Positions 21,869 through 34,321 of a stretch of 64,000 nucleotides of DNA are shown here, piece after piece. The notes beneath the pieces were generated by a model. It saw only the letters and a list, made by a program, of their open reading frames with translations. It was not told the origin of the DNA and did not search any database. The DNA is from Marsupella aquatica (lineage: Eukaryota; Marchantiophyta), in assembly GCA_973895155.1 (NCBI GenBank), contig OZ316892.1, positions 30,442,001 through 30,506,000 on the forward strand. Reading direction: 5' to 3'. Each line of letters opens with the position of its first letter. Within the stretch, counting starts at the first letter, position 1. A program made the translations under genes and the position numbers.

Positions 21869-23630
21869 AGCACCCCTCTGTTGCTGCTTTGTTTTCTTTG
21901 CTGAAAAGTGATCAAGGGTATCATGGACAGCAGCTGTCTCCCTTGCTCTGGCATTTGTTTGGAAAGCACTTTTGCAATTACAGGTGTCCTGTGTCTTCCT
22001 GCTTTGCTAACCGATAAAGCATTTCTGCCGGAATCGTGCCAAATTTGTAGGGCTCATTGCTCGAGTGATTATTGGATGACTTTCCTGTTTTTCTCATCCT
22101 CTTCAACACTTAGAGACCGATGTGTATGCAGAGGGAGCTCGACCTTCAAAGAAAGCAAAATTCCTGTCCTCGGAAGAAAGAATTTCTGCTAGAAGTAGCT
22201 ATTTTAGGAAACTGTTGGAAGCCCCTGCTGAGCTCCCCGTAAGTGTCAATCAACTGAAGGAGTTTTTGTCCATGACACCAGTAAAGCTCCCAGTACTCTA
22301 TGAGCTAACTAACGAGAACTTGGGCCAGCCTAATCTGGTGGTACTTGATACTTCCGAAGGGGCGAGTCAATTGGCAATTTTTTGCGAAACTGTGTTCCGA
22401 TTGATGAAACGTTCCCTTCCAGGCAATGAGGCCACCAGCTCTTATCAATTGGCTACTCTCACTGGAGAGTTCATCTCATTATTAAATGAGGAGGCTCCAG
22501 CAAACGGAAAATTACAAGGTTTGGACTGGTTACTGGATTCACCCAATCCCCCGACTAGTACTGTAGCATCGCGACCACTAAAACCGCTATTAAGACCAGA
22601 TTTTCAGCTGTTTGTGAGGGATTGTCTCATTCTCCGATGGGAGAATAAGACAGTCCCGGCACTTCGGCACGAGGCTACAGTTGAGAACACCTCAAACTTA
22701 AAGGCATGGAGCCCTTTGTTCTATGGTAAGCTCCCTTATGTGATTGGTGGTGGCTGCGGTGGAAGGCAGTTTCAATGGCTGAAGCTCTATCCGCGAGGCA
22801 AGAAAATTGTTTCTGAAAGTATCTCACAACTCTATGACTTGAATATGTTGAGCGATGTAGCCAAGTTCCTACATAGCACCATTCGGATGCACTGTCTCCT
22901 ACAGAAACTACAGGAAGAACTGGATAGTAACATCCCCTTGGTATTATATAGGCCAATAGCAAGAGGTGATGGTGGAGAAGTGACGATCTATCCTGACTGC
23001 GTGACGAAGGAAATCCCACGATTGATGAAAGATAAGGTGACCGCGATAAAATGCCTGTATGAAAAAATCGATGGTTCCAGGTACCTGATCCAACTTATAT
23101 CCGCCCGATCATCCAGGGCTAAAACAGTATTGCGACTACAACCTGTTGGTGACCCATCTGCAAAGCCTAAGGATTGCAAGGATTTAGTAAATGCCACACA
23201 TGACATGTTATGCGGCCTTGCGGACTTGCACATGAAAGGCTACACCCACAGGGACATAAGGTGGCCCAACGTTATCAAAGTAAATGATATGGGTGAATGG
23301 AAATGGGTGATCATAGACTTGGAAGCTGCTGGAGACGACAATGAAGTATGGGTTGGTGAGGACTTAACGGGTTGGGATGCGGAAACGTTGGAAGAAGACA
23401 ATGACAAAAGGAAAAGGAAAAGATACACCAAGGGATCGGACATGTACCAACTCGGGAAACTTATAGCTGAATGGCTCGATGACTTTTCTATAGGCGGTAC
23501 GGAAGAACGTCAATTGATGAGATCCCGGGCAAAACAAATGCAGCAGGAGCGTACAGCAGCAGCGAAGATGCTTGCGGATATCTGCAAGAAACGTTGCGAA
23601 CGATGTCGCGTGTTTGGCACAAAGCTGTAG
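21536..23630 (+). CDS. Two-exon protein-kinase-like gene
   Basis: Exon 1 runs 21536-21776 (ATGGCGAGTGG start; donor GATG|GTAATT). Intron 1 is 21777-22113 (acceptor CACTTAG). Exon 2 runs 22114-23630. The splice keeps frame and gives a protein of about 585 residues. Residues 1-80 are a small helical region and 85-400 an unrecognised central region. The C-terminal part is a divergent kinase core: THRDIRWPNV near residue 460 supplies the catalytic Asp, and DLEAAGD near 482 replaces the usual DFG. The lobe is interrupted by a Lys/Arg-rich insert (DKRKRKRY). I cannot see a clear glycine-rich loop, so ATP binding is uncertain. Similar HRDIRWPN kinases occur in mosses, algae and oomycete/fungal effector-like families (from memory). 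This is the only multi-exon gene in the window without a visible lesion. Confidence 0.8.
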
Positions 23631-23639
23631 ACAGGATTC

Positions 23640-25680
23640 TGATACTCGTATCAGTAACTCATTGGAAGGTGATCTGCTTTCCCTGAAATTCGTGTTCAAT
23701 TCTCATCAGCATACTCATCTTGGGTGGTTTACCCTTCGTTTTGCCCATTGATCTTACTCTAGATGACTACAACTCGGTCACTTCTTGTGGATGTTGATCT
23801 TTTCAATCTCCAATGCACTTCACATGGATACGTTAGGTGGCAGGCATGATAGTGTTGATCTGCTGTTTTCTGGTGTTGTGTGTCTGTTTCAGTTAGTCTG
23901 AAAAGTAGGTGCTTCTTGTTTCTCAGGCAATGCCAAGACCGCATTCCTTGCTGAGATTTGGGCCTCAAAACCCTGAAGATAGTGATGACTATAGTTCACA
24001 TTTCATGAGAGGGGTGTGTTGGAGTGACAGTTGGTGGCCAACTTTGAAGACACAATCAACGATCAACTGATGACACCCTAAGAGAACATTTAACATTTTT
24101 GTATTAAATTTTACTTCTTGACACGCAAGTATAACTGATACATTTCTATCTTCCATATTTGTTGAGTTCTGTCAAGTCGATTGCTGTTGATTGGCATCAA
24201 CTGTCTCTCCTTGGAGGAGACTGCCCTATGTTTTTTCTTCTCCAAATCTTCATTGACTGACAGATGCAATAACAAAACCCAATTGTAATTGGAGAAGTCA
24301 GAGAAACCATAGGATCAGGTGTCCCCATATAGGAGAAGCCAGAGAAACTATGGTTGAATCAGTTGTCACCATATGACATGGACTTGACTGTCCAAAATTG
24401 AGTCTAATGCAGTTAGTATACACAATTTGCATAGCATTGTTGGTATGCAAAATTTGCACGAAGATGGCAGACGAGAGCCACGTTGCCCCCTTTTTCACTC
24501 TGCCTTACCAGAACTTTGCCTTCGATCATACCATTATTTTTGATGGAACAGGATAGGAAGTAGCAACTAGAGGCACAAATTGAGTGATGCTCCACATGTA
24601 AGCATACTTTAATGTACTTCTCTGCACTTACAGTAGCAACGAGGTCCAAAGACATTCAGTAGTTTGGGATGATGAATCCTCCGTTGATTTTTGTCGAATA
24701 GATTGATTTTCAAGTCTAAAATCCCCCACTTGGGAAAGGAAAGGACAGAGTACAAGATGCCAAAAAATGACCCAATCAAGAATGAGGACACACGGGACCA
24801 AAGAAGGGCACAGGAGAGTTTAAAATATCAATGGGTTTGAGCCCAATCGTCAAGGAACAGGAGATTCTCCCTCTGCGTCGGAAACTGAGTGGGAAGTTAG
24901 CAGAATAAGCTACAATTGCTAGAGTTTCCCCCAAATAGGAACTACTGCATACCTACATCGGTTGCCAATTAGATACTCTTTTTCATTGTGAGATCCTTTT
25001 GAACTATCTTTGACATATCTGCCTTGCTCACTCTGCAAGTCGTGAGATCATGTACGGAATCTGACAATTTAATCCCAATAATGGTCTTCCAAGAGATTGA
25101 TCTGAGAGGCATGGTTGCGTGAGCCTTCACTTCTTCCTTTCCAAAACCTGACAGCAATCCACTATGAAATAATCAGACCGAGCTGTCAAAACAAATACAG
25201 AACTACACTAAATGCAATTCTTCTGTACATTCTGCCCTTTACAACGTAGTTCATATGACGCAAAAAAGAAGCCCCTCTCATTCAACTGCCAAACTTTCAA
25301 ACGATGGATAGTATTCGGCAACCAATGCAAATCTCAGGACGGTCCTTTGTCATTAACACCGCGGCCGGACTGATAAATTTTGAGACTCACAAGTCCTGAA
25401 ATTCAGATGCCATAAAGAAAAACTTCTTCTATGAGTTGCCTTAACTCACCAGGTAAAGTCTTCGATATCTCTCTTTAGTTTACTCCCAGTCTTCCTTTCA
25501 GAAACCTGCGGAAGTCTTAGAATAAGCTTGACAACTTCCATATTAGCTCACTGTTTCCCCTTCCGCAGCTTACCAATCTCAAGATGGAACTTTAAAAACT
25601 GTACCAGGACGTTCGCCTCGATCAGTTTCTATGGTCCAGTTGACTACACACATAATCTGGAACCTTTTGAAGGACTCATG
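23640..25680. other. No convincing gene
   Basis: Downstream of the kinase-like gene only short frames occur. A small local duplication (GGAGAAG(T/C)CAGAGAAAC) lies at 24290-24350. Confidence 0.4.
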
Positions 25681-25687
25681 AAGACAA

Positions 25688-25918
25688 CTACTTCATTGTC
25701 CACTGATTGCGAAATGATTCACGGTAAGCTGCATCTTGATCCCTGGCTAGCTGACTAACAGTTGCATCCGTGACACGCCCATTCAGTAGCCTGCGAGCCA
25801 GCCTATCCTTTACCGTTGGTTTCTTTCGCAAGAGAGCAGTCAGCCCACCTCTTGGCTTTTCTGTACGAGAGTCAGCATTGCCCCCTTTCACCAAAAGCCC
25901 CACTAGGAGCCTCACCAA
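25688..25918 (-). CDS. Possible small exon, function unknown
   Basis: A 76-codon open frame has a charged, protein-like composition (RARGGLT-like start, then VKDRLARRLLNGRVTDATVS). No splice partners were established and no homologue is recognised. It may be an exon of a minus-strand gene or chance. Confidence 0.2.
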   Translation of the reverse strand: MVRLLVGLLVKGGNADSRTEKPRGGLTALLRKKPTVKDRLARRLLNGRVTDATVSQLARDQDAAYRESFRNQWTMK

Positions 25919-27912
25919 ATTCTCCTAATCTAATTTGAGCAGTAGCTGCTTCTCTTAAGCAGGCCTCGTTGTGCTCTCTAGTTCTTTTCGCTCTGTGTCT
26001 CCATGCTAGTGCCTTGGCTTGTTCTCCATCTTCCTAACGTTCCCTATCGCCTGCTCCGCTAGCTCGACCGGGTCTAAGCTTTGATGACCTGTAAGGATGC
26101 CAGTTTCAGCGGGTCATTGTAACGTGCGAGTAAACAGTAAAAAAATTCCTCCTGGAACATTTTCTCCTTGCCATATGCAAAATCTGGCATGGAAATTACC
26201 TCTGTAGCATGAATTGACACTCGCTAGCCTAAAAGTAATTTGTTTTACAACAGAAACTTCATTATTACATTACATTACGAAACCTATCGTCGGCAGTATA
26301 TTTGTACATATCATGTATTTCTCGCACAACCGGCCACTCAAACCAACCATAATTGACCCTACTATTTGAAAGTACATCAGGCCAGCAAAATCGCTAGCCA
26401 TCGTGCAGCCCATAATTCTCCCACGAACTTTGGTGTGCGGTCTTTAACAACGTGAAAAATGCATCATGAGAACGGACTGGGAATAACGGTCTTTGACTAA
26501 AGCAATGTTGGGAGTGCATCCCCGGACAGAATCCAAAGCTCCATACGCTATCAAGCGTGACACTCATCGTACCCCCTAACAGACCGGATCCCGAAACCAT
26601 TGTGTAGGATCTCCCGCTTTCCACCATCCCCTATATCTCACTCGGACCTTCTGAACCATTTCCATTCCTTCCATTTCGGTCATTGTTTTGCGCTCTCCTT
26701 CTCTTCGCCGCGAGACTCCAAACGCGCTTCTCTTCTTCTCTTTGCGGGACTCGAAGGCCTGTCATGTTCTACTGTCATTGCAGCATTGCAAAGAGTTCCT
26801 CGGCAATCATACGCACCAGGGATTTGTAAGTCGGTTCCGGATTGAGGTATCTCCGTTCTCTGTCACTTATTTTCTCCCTGCTATTTGGTCATCTTTGAGG
26901 TATTGAATGTCATCTGCTTTCTGGTTTGTCGACATAAGTAGATCTTGCATAAGATTATAAATAATCTGAATCGCATTGGTTTCAGTTACAAAGAGAAATA
27001 GCACGGAACAGGGTAAAGCTCCTCCAAAATGGATTAAGTCCTCCGATATAACGCCAAAATAAACGGTCCACTAGACTCCCCGCCAAGCTAACCTCAACCA
27101 AAGCAGAGTAGTATAACCATGCAATGAAGAGTAGTACATCTTCTTCCACTTGGTCTTTCCCTTTGTCTGCAAGGAATCACAGGTAATGACACCTTCTAAG
27201 GAGACATCTTCCAAGTCGGTCTCCCAAACTCCCTTGTCTTCTCGCTCAAATGTTCCCCTCACTAAGGGGGTATCAGAGAAGCGGAAGAGAGAGGAGTCAT
27301 ACTGGAGGGACCTGGAGATTCACAACTATTGGACGGAAAATGTACTCGCTTCATCCGACTATGATACGATTTCTGACTCCGATTCCGATGCATACAAGGC
27401 AGCAAGTCCTTGATCAGAAGTCCATGATCAGTAGTCCAGCTTCTAGGGCATAGACATTTTGTAACAATCTAGTTCTCCTGAGTCCGGACCCTTGACCTCG
27501 AAGTTCCAAGAGTTCTCGGACGTTTGGTGTGTAACAGAGTTATATCTCAAAACGGTTGGGTTGAATTTGGAATAAATGTTTGAACAGTTTGTCCTATTGC
27601 AATGTTACAATGTGTACTATTCTTGCTAGCGACATTGCTAGTAAAACTATGAATGATTACACTGGTTTCTTTCATCGCATGTATATCCAAAAAGCAATTG
27701 TACACCATCAGTTATGGAGAGTAGTGTTTTGTCAAACAGCAACCGTTTAACACAAAACCCAAAAATTTAAGTTTAGGGTTTAGGGTGTCATCCCCAGTTT
27801 TTTAAGTACTAGTGAGATTTGGGAATATTGGGGGTGAGTTTCACCCCAGTTTGTTGTGTGCGCATTTTGGAGGGGTTAGGGGTGGGGGTACCCCCCAATT
27901 TTTGGGGTACAC
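25919..27912. other. Mostly unassigned; possible small exon at 27186-27413
   Basis: A frame at 27186-27413 starts right after a plausible acceptor (AATCACAG). It encodes a Ser/Lys-rich peptide with KRKREESYWRDLEIHNYW and an acidic SDSDSDAY end. It could be the last exon of a small nuclear protein, but the upstream exon is not clear. A TTTAGGGTTTAGGG-type tract lies at 27770-27784. Confidence 0.25.
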
Positions 27913-28905
27913 GTACTAGGGGGCGAGTGCCACCCTACTGTAGCTTTTGGGGGTGACGGTGGGGGAGGGGTTCCATGGGGGTTGAGGGTGAGGGTGTTTT
28001 GAGGGTGCGAGTACTAGGGGGCGTGTGCAACCCTACTATAGCTTTTGGGGGTGTAACGAGCTGGGGGTGAGGGTGGGGGAGCGGTTCAATTCCATGGGGG
28101 TTGAGGGTGAGGGTGCCCCCCAGTTTTGAGGGTGCGAGTACTAGGGGGCGTGTGCAACCCTACTGTAGCATTTGGGGGTGTAATGAGCTGGGGGTGAGGG
28201 TGGGGGAGTGGTTCCATGGGAGTTGAGGGTGAGGGTGGCCCCCAGTTTTGAGGGTGCGAGTACTAGGGGGCGAGTGCCACCCTACTATAGCTTTTGGGGG
28301 TGTAACAAGCTAGGGGTGAGGGTGGGGGAGGGGTTCCATGGGGGTTGAGGGTAAGAGTGCCCCCCAGTTTTGAGGGTGCGAGTACTAGGGGGCGTGTGCA
28401 AGCCTACTGTAGCATTTGGGGGTGTAACAAGCTGGGGGTGAGGGTGGGGGAGCGGTTCCATGGGGGTTGAGGGTGAGGGTGCCCCCAGTTTTAAGGGTGC
28501 GAGTACTAGGGGGCGTGTCCAACCCTACTGTAGCATTTGGGGGTGTAATGAGCTGGGGGTGAGGGTGGGGGAGGGGTTCCATGGGGGTTGAGGGTGAGGG
28601 TACCCCCCAGTTTTGAGGGTGCGAGTACTAGGGGGCGTGTGCAACCCTATTGTAGCATTTGGGGGCGTAACAAGCTGGGGGTGACAGTGGGGGAGGGGTT
28701 CCATGGGGGTTGAGGGTGAGGGTGCCCCCAGTTTTGAGGGTGCGAGTACTAGGGGGCGTGTGCAACCCTACTATAGCATTTGGGGGTGTAACAAGCTGGG
28801 GGTGAGGATGGGGGAGCGGTTCCATGGGGGTTGAGGGTGAGGGTCGCCCCCAGTTTTGAGGGTGCAAGTACTAGGGGGCGTGTGCAACCCTACTATTGCT
28901 GTACA
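27913..28905 (+). repeat. G-rich 122-bp minisatellite, about nine units
   Basis: The anchor GTACTAGGGGGCG starts at 27913, 28011, 28138, 28260, 28382, 28503, 28625, 28746 and 28868, giving spacings of 98, 127, 122, 122, 121, 122, 121 and 122 bp. Each unit carries GGGTGAGGGTGGGGGAG, a dense G-run tract on the plus strand that could form G-quadruplexes. Proline-rich frames on the minus strand are a by-product of the repeat. Confidence 0.95.
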
Positions 28906-29290
28906 TATCTTCTCCGCACAGCGCGTGCAATGAGGCCAGTTTTTAGGCCATTTCAGGGTATTTAGGGAGCCTAGTGCATGGTCTCCTACATGCGGTGCAC
29001 GGTCTCCACATTTCAGCATTTGGACTCCCACAACATTATTGTTTAAACCTTTAAACTCCGCTAGTATTGATTAGGGTGACTTACGGGTGGTTACCATAGA
29101 CTCCCATAACATTATTTTTTAAATATTCATACACCACTAGCATTGATGGTGACTCACTTGCAATCTTGCACTCCCATAACATTTCCAGCTAAACTCTTTT
29201 GCAGCTATAGCATTCATGTCAAAACCTTTGGACTCCGTTAGCATCAAAAGTGTCACCATTCAATTAGGTACGTGGGAAATGACATACAAA
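28899..29290 (+). repeat. Dispersed repeat family R1, copy 1
   Basis: Begins at the end of the minisatellite with TGTACATATCTTCTCCGCAC, then GCGTGCAATGAGGCC. It then has units containing CTCCCA(T/C)AACATT and TTTAAACTCCGCTAGTATTG. Related copies start at 35773, 45163 and 48402; body-only pieces lie at 49500-49660, 53290-53580 and 53930-54075. Confidence 0.85.
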
Positions 29291-29299
29291 GGAAACAAA

Positions 29300-29397
29300 G
29301 CTTGGTTGGGAAGCATTGGTCTTCTAGAATTCCTGTTGCCCGCCTTCAATCTGGTTCCTTAATGTGCTCGTCACCTTCAATTTCCCTTCTGCGCCAT
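29300..29397 (+). repeat. Left half of a 111-bp unit split by element B
   Basis: This partial unit (AAGCATTGGTCTTCTAGAAT through CCCTTCTGCGCCAT) joins the units at 34085-34321 once element B and one copy of GCCAT are removed. It marks the original target of element B. Confidence 0.8.
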
Positions 29398-32300
29398 TGT
29401 CGTGCGCCCCATGGCTCCCTAAACCCAAGAAACCCCCCAGCACAAGCCGATTCCCGCAGGTTTCGCGCTTGGCGAGGCCGTTTTCATGGCTTAGCGGCAT
29501 GGGACGCTGCTAACTTCTTCCTCTACTACTATTAACATTTTACACACATATACTGGACAGATCCTTCATCGGGTCATGAGATACGTAGCCGGCCTAATCT
29601 AGGCCTTCCCTTGTCTTCCCCTCCTTCTGGTTAGGTATGTTTGGATTCCGCCGCCGGAATGATCCCCAATAGGCTTGGTTAAGCCGCTAAGACCTCTCTC
29701 AGCTCGACACATCCAACTCTCACTCCCTTGCTTACTTTCCTTTGATGTGGGCACTCTTCACACAAGTTAATGCGACACACAAATAGCAAAATGACTCCTT
29801 CTGACTGAGTCATACCATGCACTTGCCATACAAACAGTACATCTCATACACAAGCTCTGCGAACTAAGCCGTGAGGCCAACTCTATTCAGCTCTTGGCAT
29901 GAGGAAACATGAATATACACAAGGGTCACTGTATGACTAACCGAGAGCTTCTCTTACTACTTGATCCCAGCCCGGCTGGTGCAACTAAAAACTTGCTAAA
30001 GAAGAGGCCCTGAGCTCCCCGCTGCCCAGGTATTTATCCTGGTAGTGGATCCGCCTAATTCTTTGCAGCGTAAGCCTAATCTACCTAACTGAATCTACCT
30101 ACGTACAGCGAGGCAGAAGTACAAGTGTGCTCTTACCAGTGGAACCACAATCCCACTAAGCTAAGTGTCAGGGCCGCCTCCTGGTCCTGATCCTAATCCT
30201 AAACTTAGAGATCTGAGCCCGCCCTGCCCACTCACGCCTCCTCCCTCCACGTCCGCCCTCCTTGAAAGGAGCGACCCTCCACCACCATCATGGCAGCGGT
30301 GTCTGTTCCTCAGTGGACGCCCCCAACGTTTCCTCCTCAGCCACTGCCGTTGGCCCGTCTACTGACAGATTACCTGCCCTTGACCGAGTCAACTCTTCAT
30401 CGGCCTGACTGGGTCCACCCCCGGCTTCGGCCTCGACATTGGTTTTGGCATCAGCTTTGGCCTTTGCCATGGCTTCGGCCTTTGCCGCGGCCTCAGCATC
30501 CCCTTCTTCTAGGGTAGTTGGATCTTTTGCCGTGACCCTGCCTGGGGTCGGTGCTGGGTTTACCTCCTTGGTCACCTCGGCCTGTGGAGCCGCATTACTC
30601 CTTGACCCAGAAGTTTTCCGCTTCTTCTTCTTCTCTGGTTCGGCAGCTGGTCCCTTCCCCTTCCCACTTACTTCCGGCACTGGTGCAAGTGGCGCGGCTT
30701 GTCCTTCGGTCAGTACCACTCCTGGTAACTTGGTTGCCCCAATTGGAGTTGGGCCTGATGAAGCCAAGCACTTAAATAATGCGGCTTGTTTCTTCAGCCA
30801 CTCCGTTTGGTTGTCGGCTCGTCGTTGTAAGTTCTCCAGCCTCCGCGTGCTTTCCTCCAACTCCTCCTGCACCTCGTCCAGGTCCCTGTGGGCTTCCTTC
30901 AATTCTTTCTGGGATTCCTCCAGCTCCCTGTGGGCTTCCTTCAATTCCTCCTTCAAGGTAGCCCTCTCCTCCTGGGTTGCTCTTAGTTCTTTGTCGAGCT
31001 CCGTTACGACCACAGACTCCATTTTATTCATCTTGGCATAAGTCTGGTCGAGCTGGTCATCTTTCTCCCGTAGGTCGACCTTGAAGCTGGCCGTCAGGGA
31101 CGCAAGCTCCTGCTGCAGCGCAATAATCCCTTGATAGGATTTCCCTAACTCGGCCTCCTTCTGCTCCAGGGCTCCGCGGATATCCTTGAGCTCCCCCTTC
31201 AACGCCCTTTCCCTTCTCTGGGTCTCTGCCATGGCCCGGTTGTTGGCTGTTATGTGGGCCTCCTCTGCATCCCTCAGCTCTCGCTTCCACTTCTCCCGCT
31301 CCTTGATCGCATCGGCCAACTCTCCTTGGGTCCGCATCAGTTTATTCTCGATAATCCGATTATCTGACTGTGCGGTATCCAACTGGCCCTGCATGATATT
31401 AAGCTCATGCCGCTTAATCCGCAGCTCATCTTGGGCTTTCCTGGTCGCCCTCAGGTCTTCGATTTTGGCTTCCCTTGCTTTAAGCCGACGGATGACCTCG
31501 TCCTTCTTGCTTCTTTCCAAGGCCATCGCTTCTTCTAATTGGCGCTTCTCCAACATCTCCCTCTGGAAAAAGGGTCCCTGCTCCAACTCCTCCCCAAAGA
31601 TGCTGAGCGCCAATTCCCCACACATCTCCCCATACTCCATGGCTCTATCTTTAGCATAGGTGGAGGAAGTAGAAGTCATCGGCATCATCCATCGCGGCCT
31701 CTGCTCCCAAGCCATCTTGCGTATTTCTTCTATGGTGGCAAGAGGGTTGCTTCTTTTTTCGGCAAGCCGCCTGATGTCCTCCGGCCAATCTCCTCCTGGT
31801 AAATCCTTCTCCCTAGCCAGGGCCGCTTTCTCATCCTCCCTAAGTCGCTCTTGAAATTCCTGTGCCGTCTGCTTTATGCCGTCAAAGCTCGAGGGAGCAA
31901 TCTCTGGTGGGGGAGACTTGGGGCTACTCTGCTGGTTGGGGTCCCCTCGGACTACTCTTGGGAGCGTGGGGATGAAGCGACCACAGGTCCTTACTCCTGG
32001 AACATGATGATCCAACCCGTAGCCGGAGTTATCATTGCTGTAGTCCACCACCTCCTCCTCGGCTTGGACTACCGGCTTCTCCCGCTGTTCTCCTGGTTTT
32101 GTCGTGAACACGGCTTCACCTCTCATCGGTCTTGGTTCCTCCTCCGGCTTCCGTGTTGATCTCTTGTCCTCCTTGTCATGGCCGGAAGCTACGGCCTGCT
32201 TCTCCTCGGCTTCGGGACTAGAGGCTTCTACATACATCCGGACTCCCGGCTCGTGTTCCGGCCTCCTTCTCTCCTTGACTCCAGTAAAGGGGTTTTCCCT

Positions 32301-34084
32301 TGTAAGCCGGTTTAGGCCAACCTCTGGAGCAGTGTCCTGTATTGTTGCCGTTGCCATTGCTGTTCTCTTTTCTCTCTCCAGCAATTTCAGCAGATTCTTC
32401 ATGCCTGGTTGCTGCATCGGCAAGTCCTCCGTCCTTGGCCTAAACACCTGCTCGATTGTAGGACTGTCGGGCGGGTTGGGTTTCTCCGTTGCCGGCCTCT
32501 GTCCCGGAACCTCCTCGGGTGCCCTTGCCTGTAGGGGAAGTACCGGGGCAAAGGTCTTACTTCGGGCATACCGACACAATAGCAGCATGTGATAGCCAAG
32601 CCGGGACATGCTTCCCTTGCCGATCACCAGCTGTTCCTCCTTCAAGATCTTCTTTAGTTGAATGAGGAGGTAACCGTTGTAGTCCCGGCTTGGGTCTGGC
32701 CTCTCTGCCAGATAGACCTATGCCTTGCCGATCTCTGGTCTCGGCCAGTTGCAATGCATGGTCACCCGCAAGAAATCGATCATCTCACCTATATGTGGGT
32801 TGGTGCAGGTGTTACGGAAGAAGCCATTCTTTGTTGAAGGCCCTGGAAACGACCTGAACTCCGTGTTTGGCAAGGTCTTCCTGGTATCTACCTTGGTCTT
32901 ATTGCCCATTGGCAAGCCAAACACCTCGGCAATCACCTGGGGAGTGAGATAGAAATCCTTCCCATACACTCGTGTGGAATTGGTCTCGGACTCCCATGAT
33001 CCCACAAATTCAAGGAAGTCTGAATTCGGTACCTCCGGCTTCAGCCACGGTAACCTTACAAAGGCTTCCAAGCCGGATCCGGCCATGAAGCCCTGATATT
33101 TCCAAGTCTGCATAGCCGTAAAGCATGCATCCTCCTCCCTTGCAAAGTGTAATTGGACCTCCTCGGGGAGGATCGCCGCCCAGCCTTTCCAGGTGTCATC
33201 TCTCGTTGGAACGGCGTTGATGGGGTCGACCTCCTCCTCCTCCTCGGCTTCTCTCTGCCTCCTGCTCTGCTGTTCGGCTGGCTTCTTTGGTGCCGCCGAC
33301 CTCGTTCTTTTTGCCGGGGTGGCCCCTTCGTTGTTGTTCCCCTTTCTCTTCATCTCGGCTGCCGTGGATGTCTCTCCTAGCACGGTTGCCTTTGTCCACC
33401 CCTCTGTGCTACCCTTCAACTCCCAGTGTATGTCGTTGCAGCGTTTGATGGCTTCGCGGATGCAGACGACTCTGTCTTCGCAAAACAGCAGGTCGTCTAG
33501 CTCGTTACCAATAGGAGTCCACAATAATTTGGCCTTGATGAGTTCTCCTCCTAAGAAGGCATCTTTCTGCAGCTCCCACAGTCGAGCGAGCTCCTGCCGT
33601 TCTTGAGCTGCTCTCTCCGATTCTTTGTCCTCGTAAGTCCCAATGTACCCAGTTGCCCGTTTGAACAGGCATCCCCAAAAATGTGCCGCTTGATTGACGT
33701 TGCTCATACCCTTCTCGAGTTGATAGTTGGTATTTGCTCCCACCCTGAGTACCCGCCTAAGCAGTTGACAGTAGTTGGCCGCCCGTAGTTGTCTGCCCAG
33801 TTTGTGCCTGCAAATGAGCCACAACTCCTTGCGAGCGGTCCTTACCCCTCTTCTCCTCGGCGTCTCTCTTTTGGTCGTGACCCCTAGCCGCCGGCACTTA
33901 GCGTGCCCTAACCCTAATCGTGTTCTCTCCCCTAGCGTCCTCACTTCCGGCCTCGGCTTGGGTTCCATAGTCACCCTTAATTGTTTATATTTTCCTTATT
34001 TTTGTAACTATACTAATGTGTTCCTAGGGTACTCTTCCCTTTTCCACTTTAAACTAGCCCAGTGATTCCTGGCTAGGCATCACA
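29398..34084 (-). mobile_element. 4.7-kb mobile element, complete copy B
   Basis: The element is 4,687 bp. Left end TGTCGTGCGCCCCATGG; right end GGCATCACA. It is flanked by perfect 5-bp target duplications GCCAT (29393-29397 and 34085-34089) and sits inside a tandem 111-bp repeat. On its minus-strand sense it starts TGTGATGCC, with the protein's ATG 111 bp inside. A non-coding tail of about 0.9 kb follows the stop. The ends form a short imperfect inverted repeat (TGTNRTGC-like). They share no long direct repeat, so it is not an ordinary LTR element. No polymerase or recombinase is visible. Confidence 0.9.
30288..33974 (-). pseudogene. Mobile-domain-like/coiled-coil protein of element B, one nonsense change
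   Basis: One frame of 1,229 codons (33974 to 30288) is interrupted only by TAG at 32718-32720, where copies A and C have CAG. Domain order: a basic N-terminus; a charged linker (about residues 205-240); a mobile-domain-like region with FYLTPQVIAEVFGLPMGNK (about 320-345); a proline-rich stretch around the break; the conserved ICG-free RTCGRFIPTLPRVV block; then about 400 residues of coiled coil (KDEVIRRLKAREAKIEDLRA onward, with LRATQEERATLKEELKEA). An Ala/Glu/Lys-rich tail has KKKKRKTSGS, a likely nuclear signal. Compared with A and C it is the more diverged copy. A nucleic-acid-associated structural role is a guess. Confidence 0.85.
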
Positions 34085-34321
34085 GCCATGGTTGGGCTGG
34101 TATTTTGGACAGGAAGCATTGGCCTTCTAGAATTCCTGCCGCCCACCTTCAATCTGGTTCCTTAATGTGCTCATCGCCTTCAATTTCTCTTCTGCGCCAT
34201 GGTTGGGCTGGTATTTTGGTCGGGAAGCATTGGCCTTCTAGAATTCCTGCCGCCCGCCTTCAATCTAGTTCCTTAATGTGCTTGTCGCCTTCAATTTCCC
34301 TTCTGTGCCATGGTTGGGCTG
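34085..34321 (+). repeat. 111-bp tandem units beginning CCATGGTTGGGCTGG
   Basis: Unit starts lie at 34086, 34198 and 34308 (spacings 112 and 110). Each contains GCATTGGCCTTCTAGAATTC and CAATCT(G/A)GTTCCTTAATGTGC. The same unit recurs, partly diverged, near 48870, 53075, 53185, 53723 and 53830. Confidence 0.85.

Noticed and set aside
28385-29031. Proline-rich minus-strand proteins
   Set aside because: They are translations of the G-rich 122-bp minisatellite and restart in every unit.
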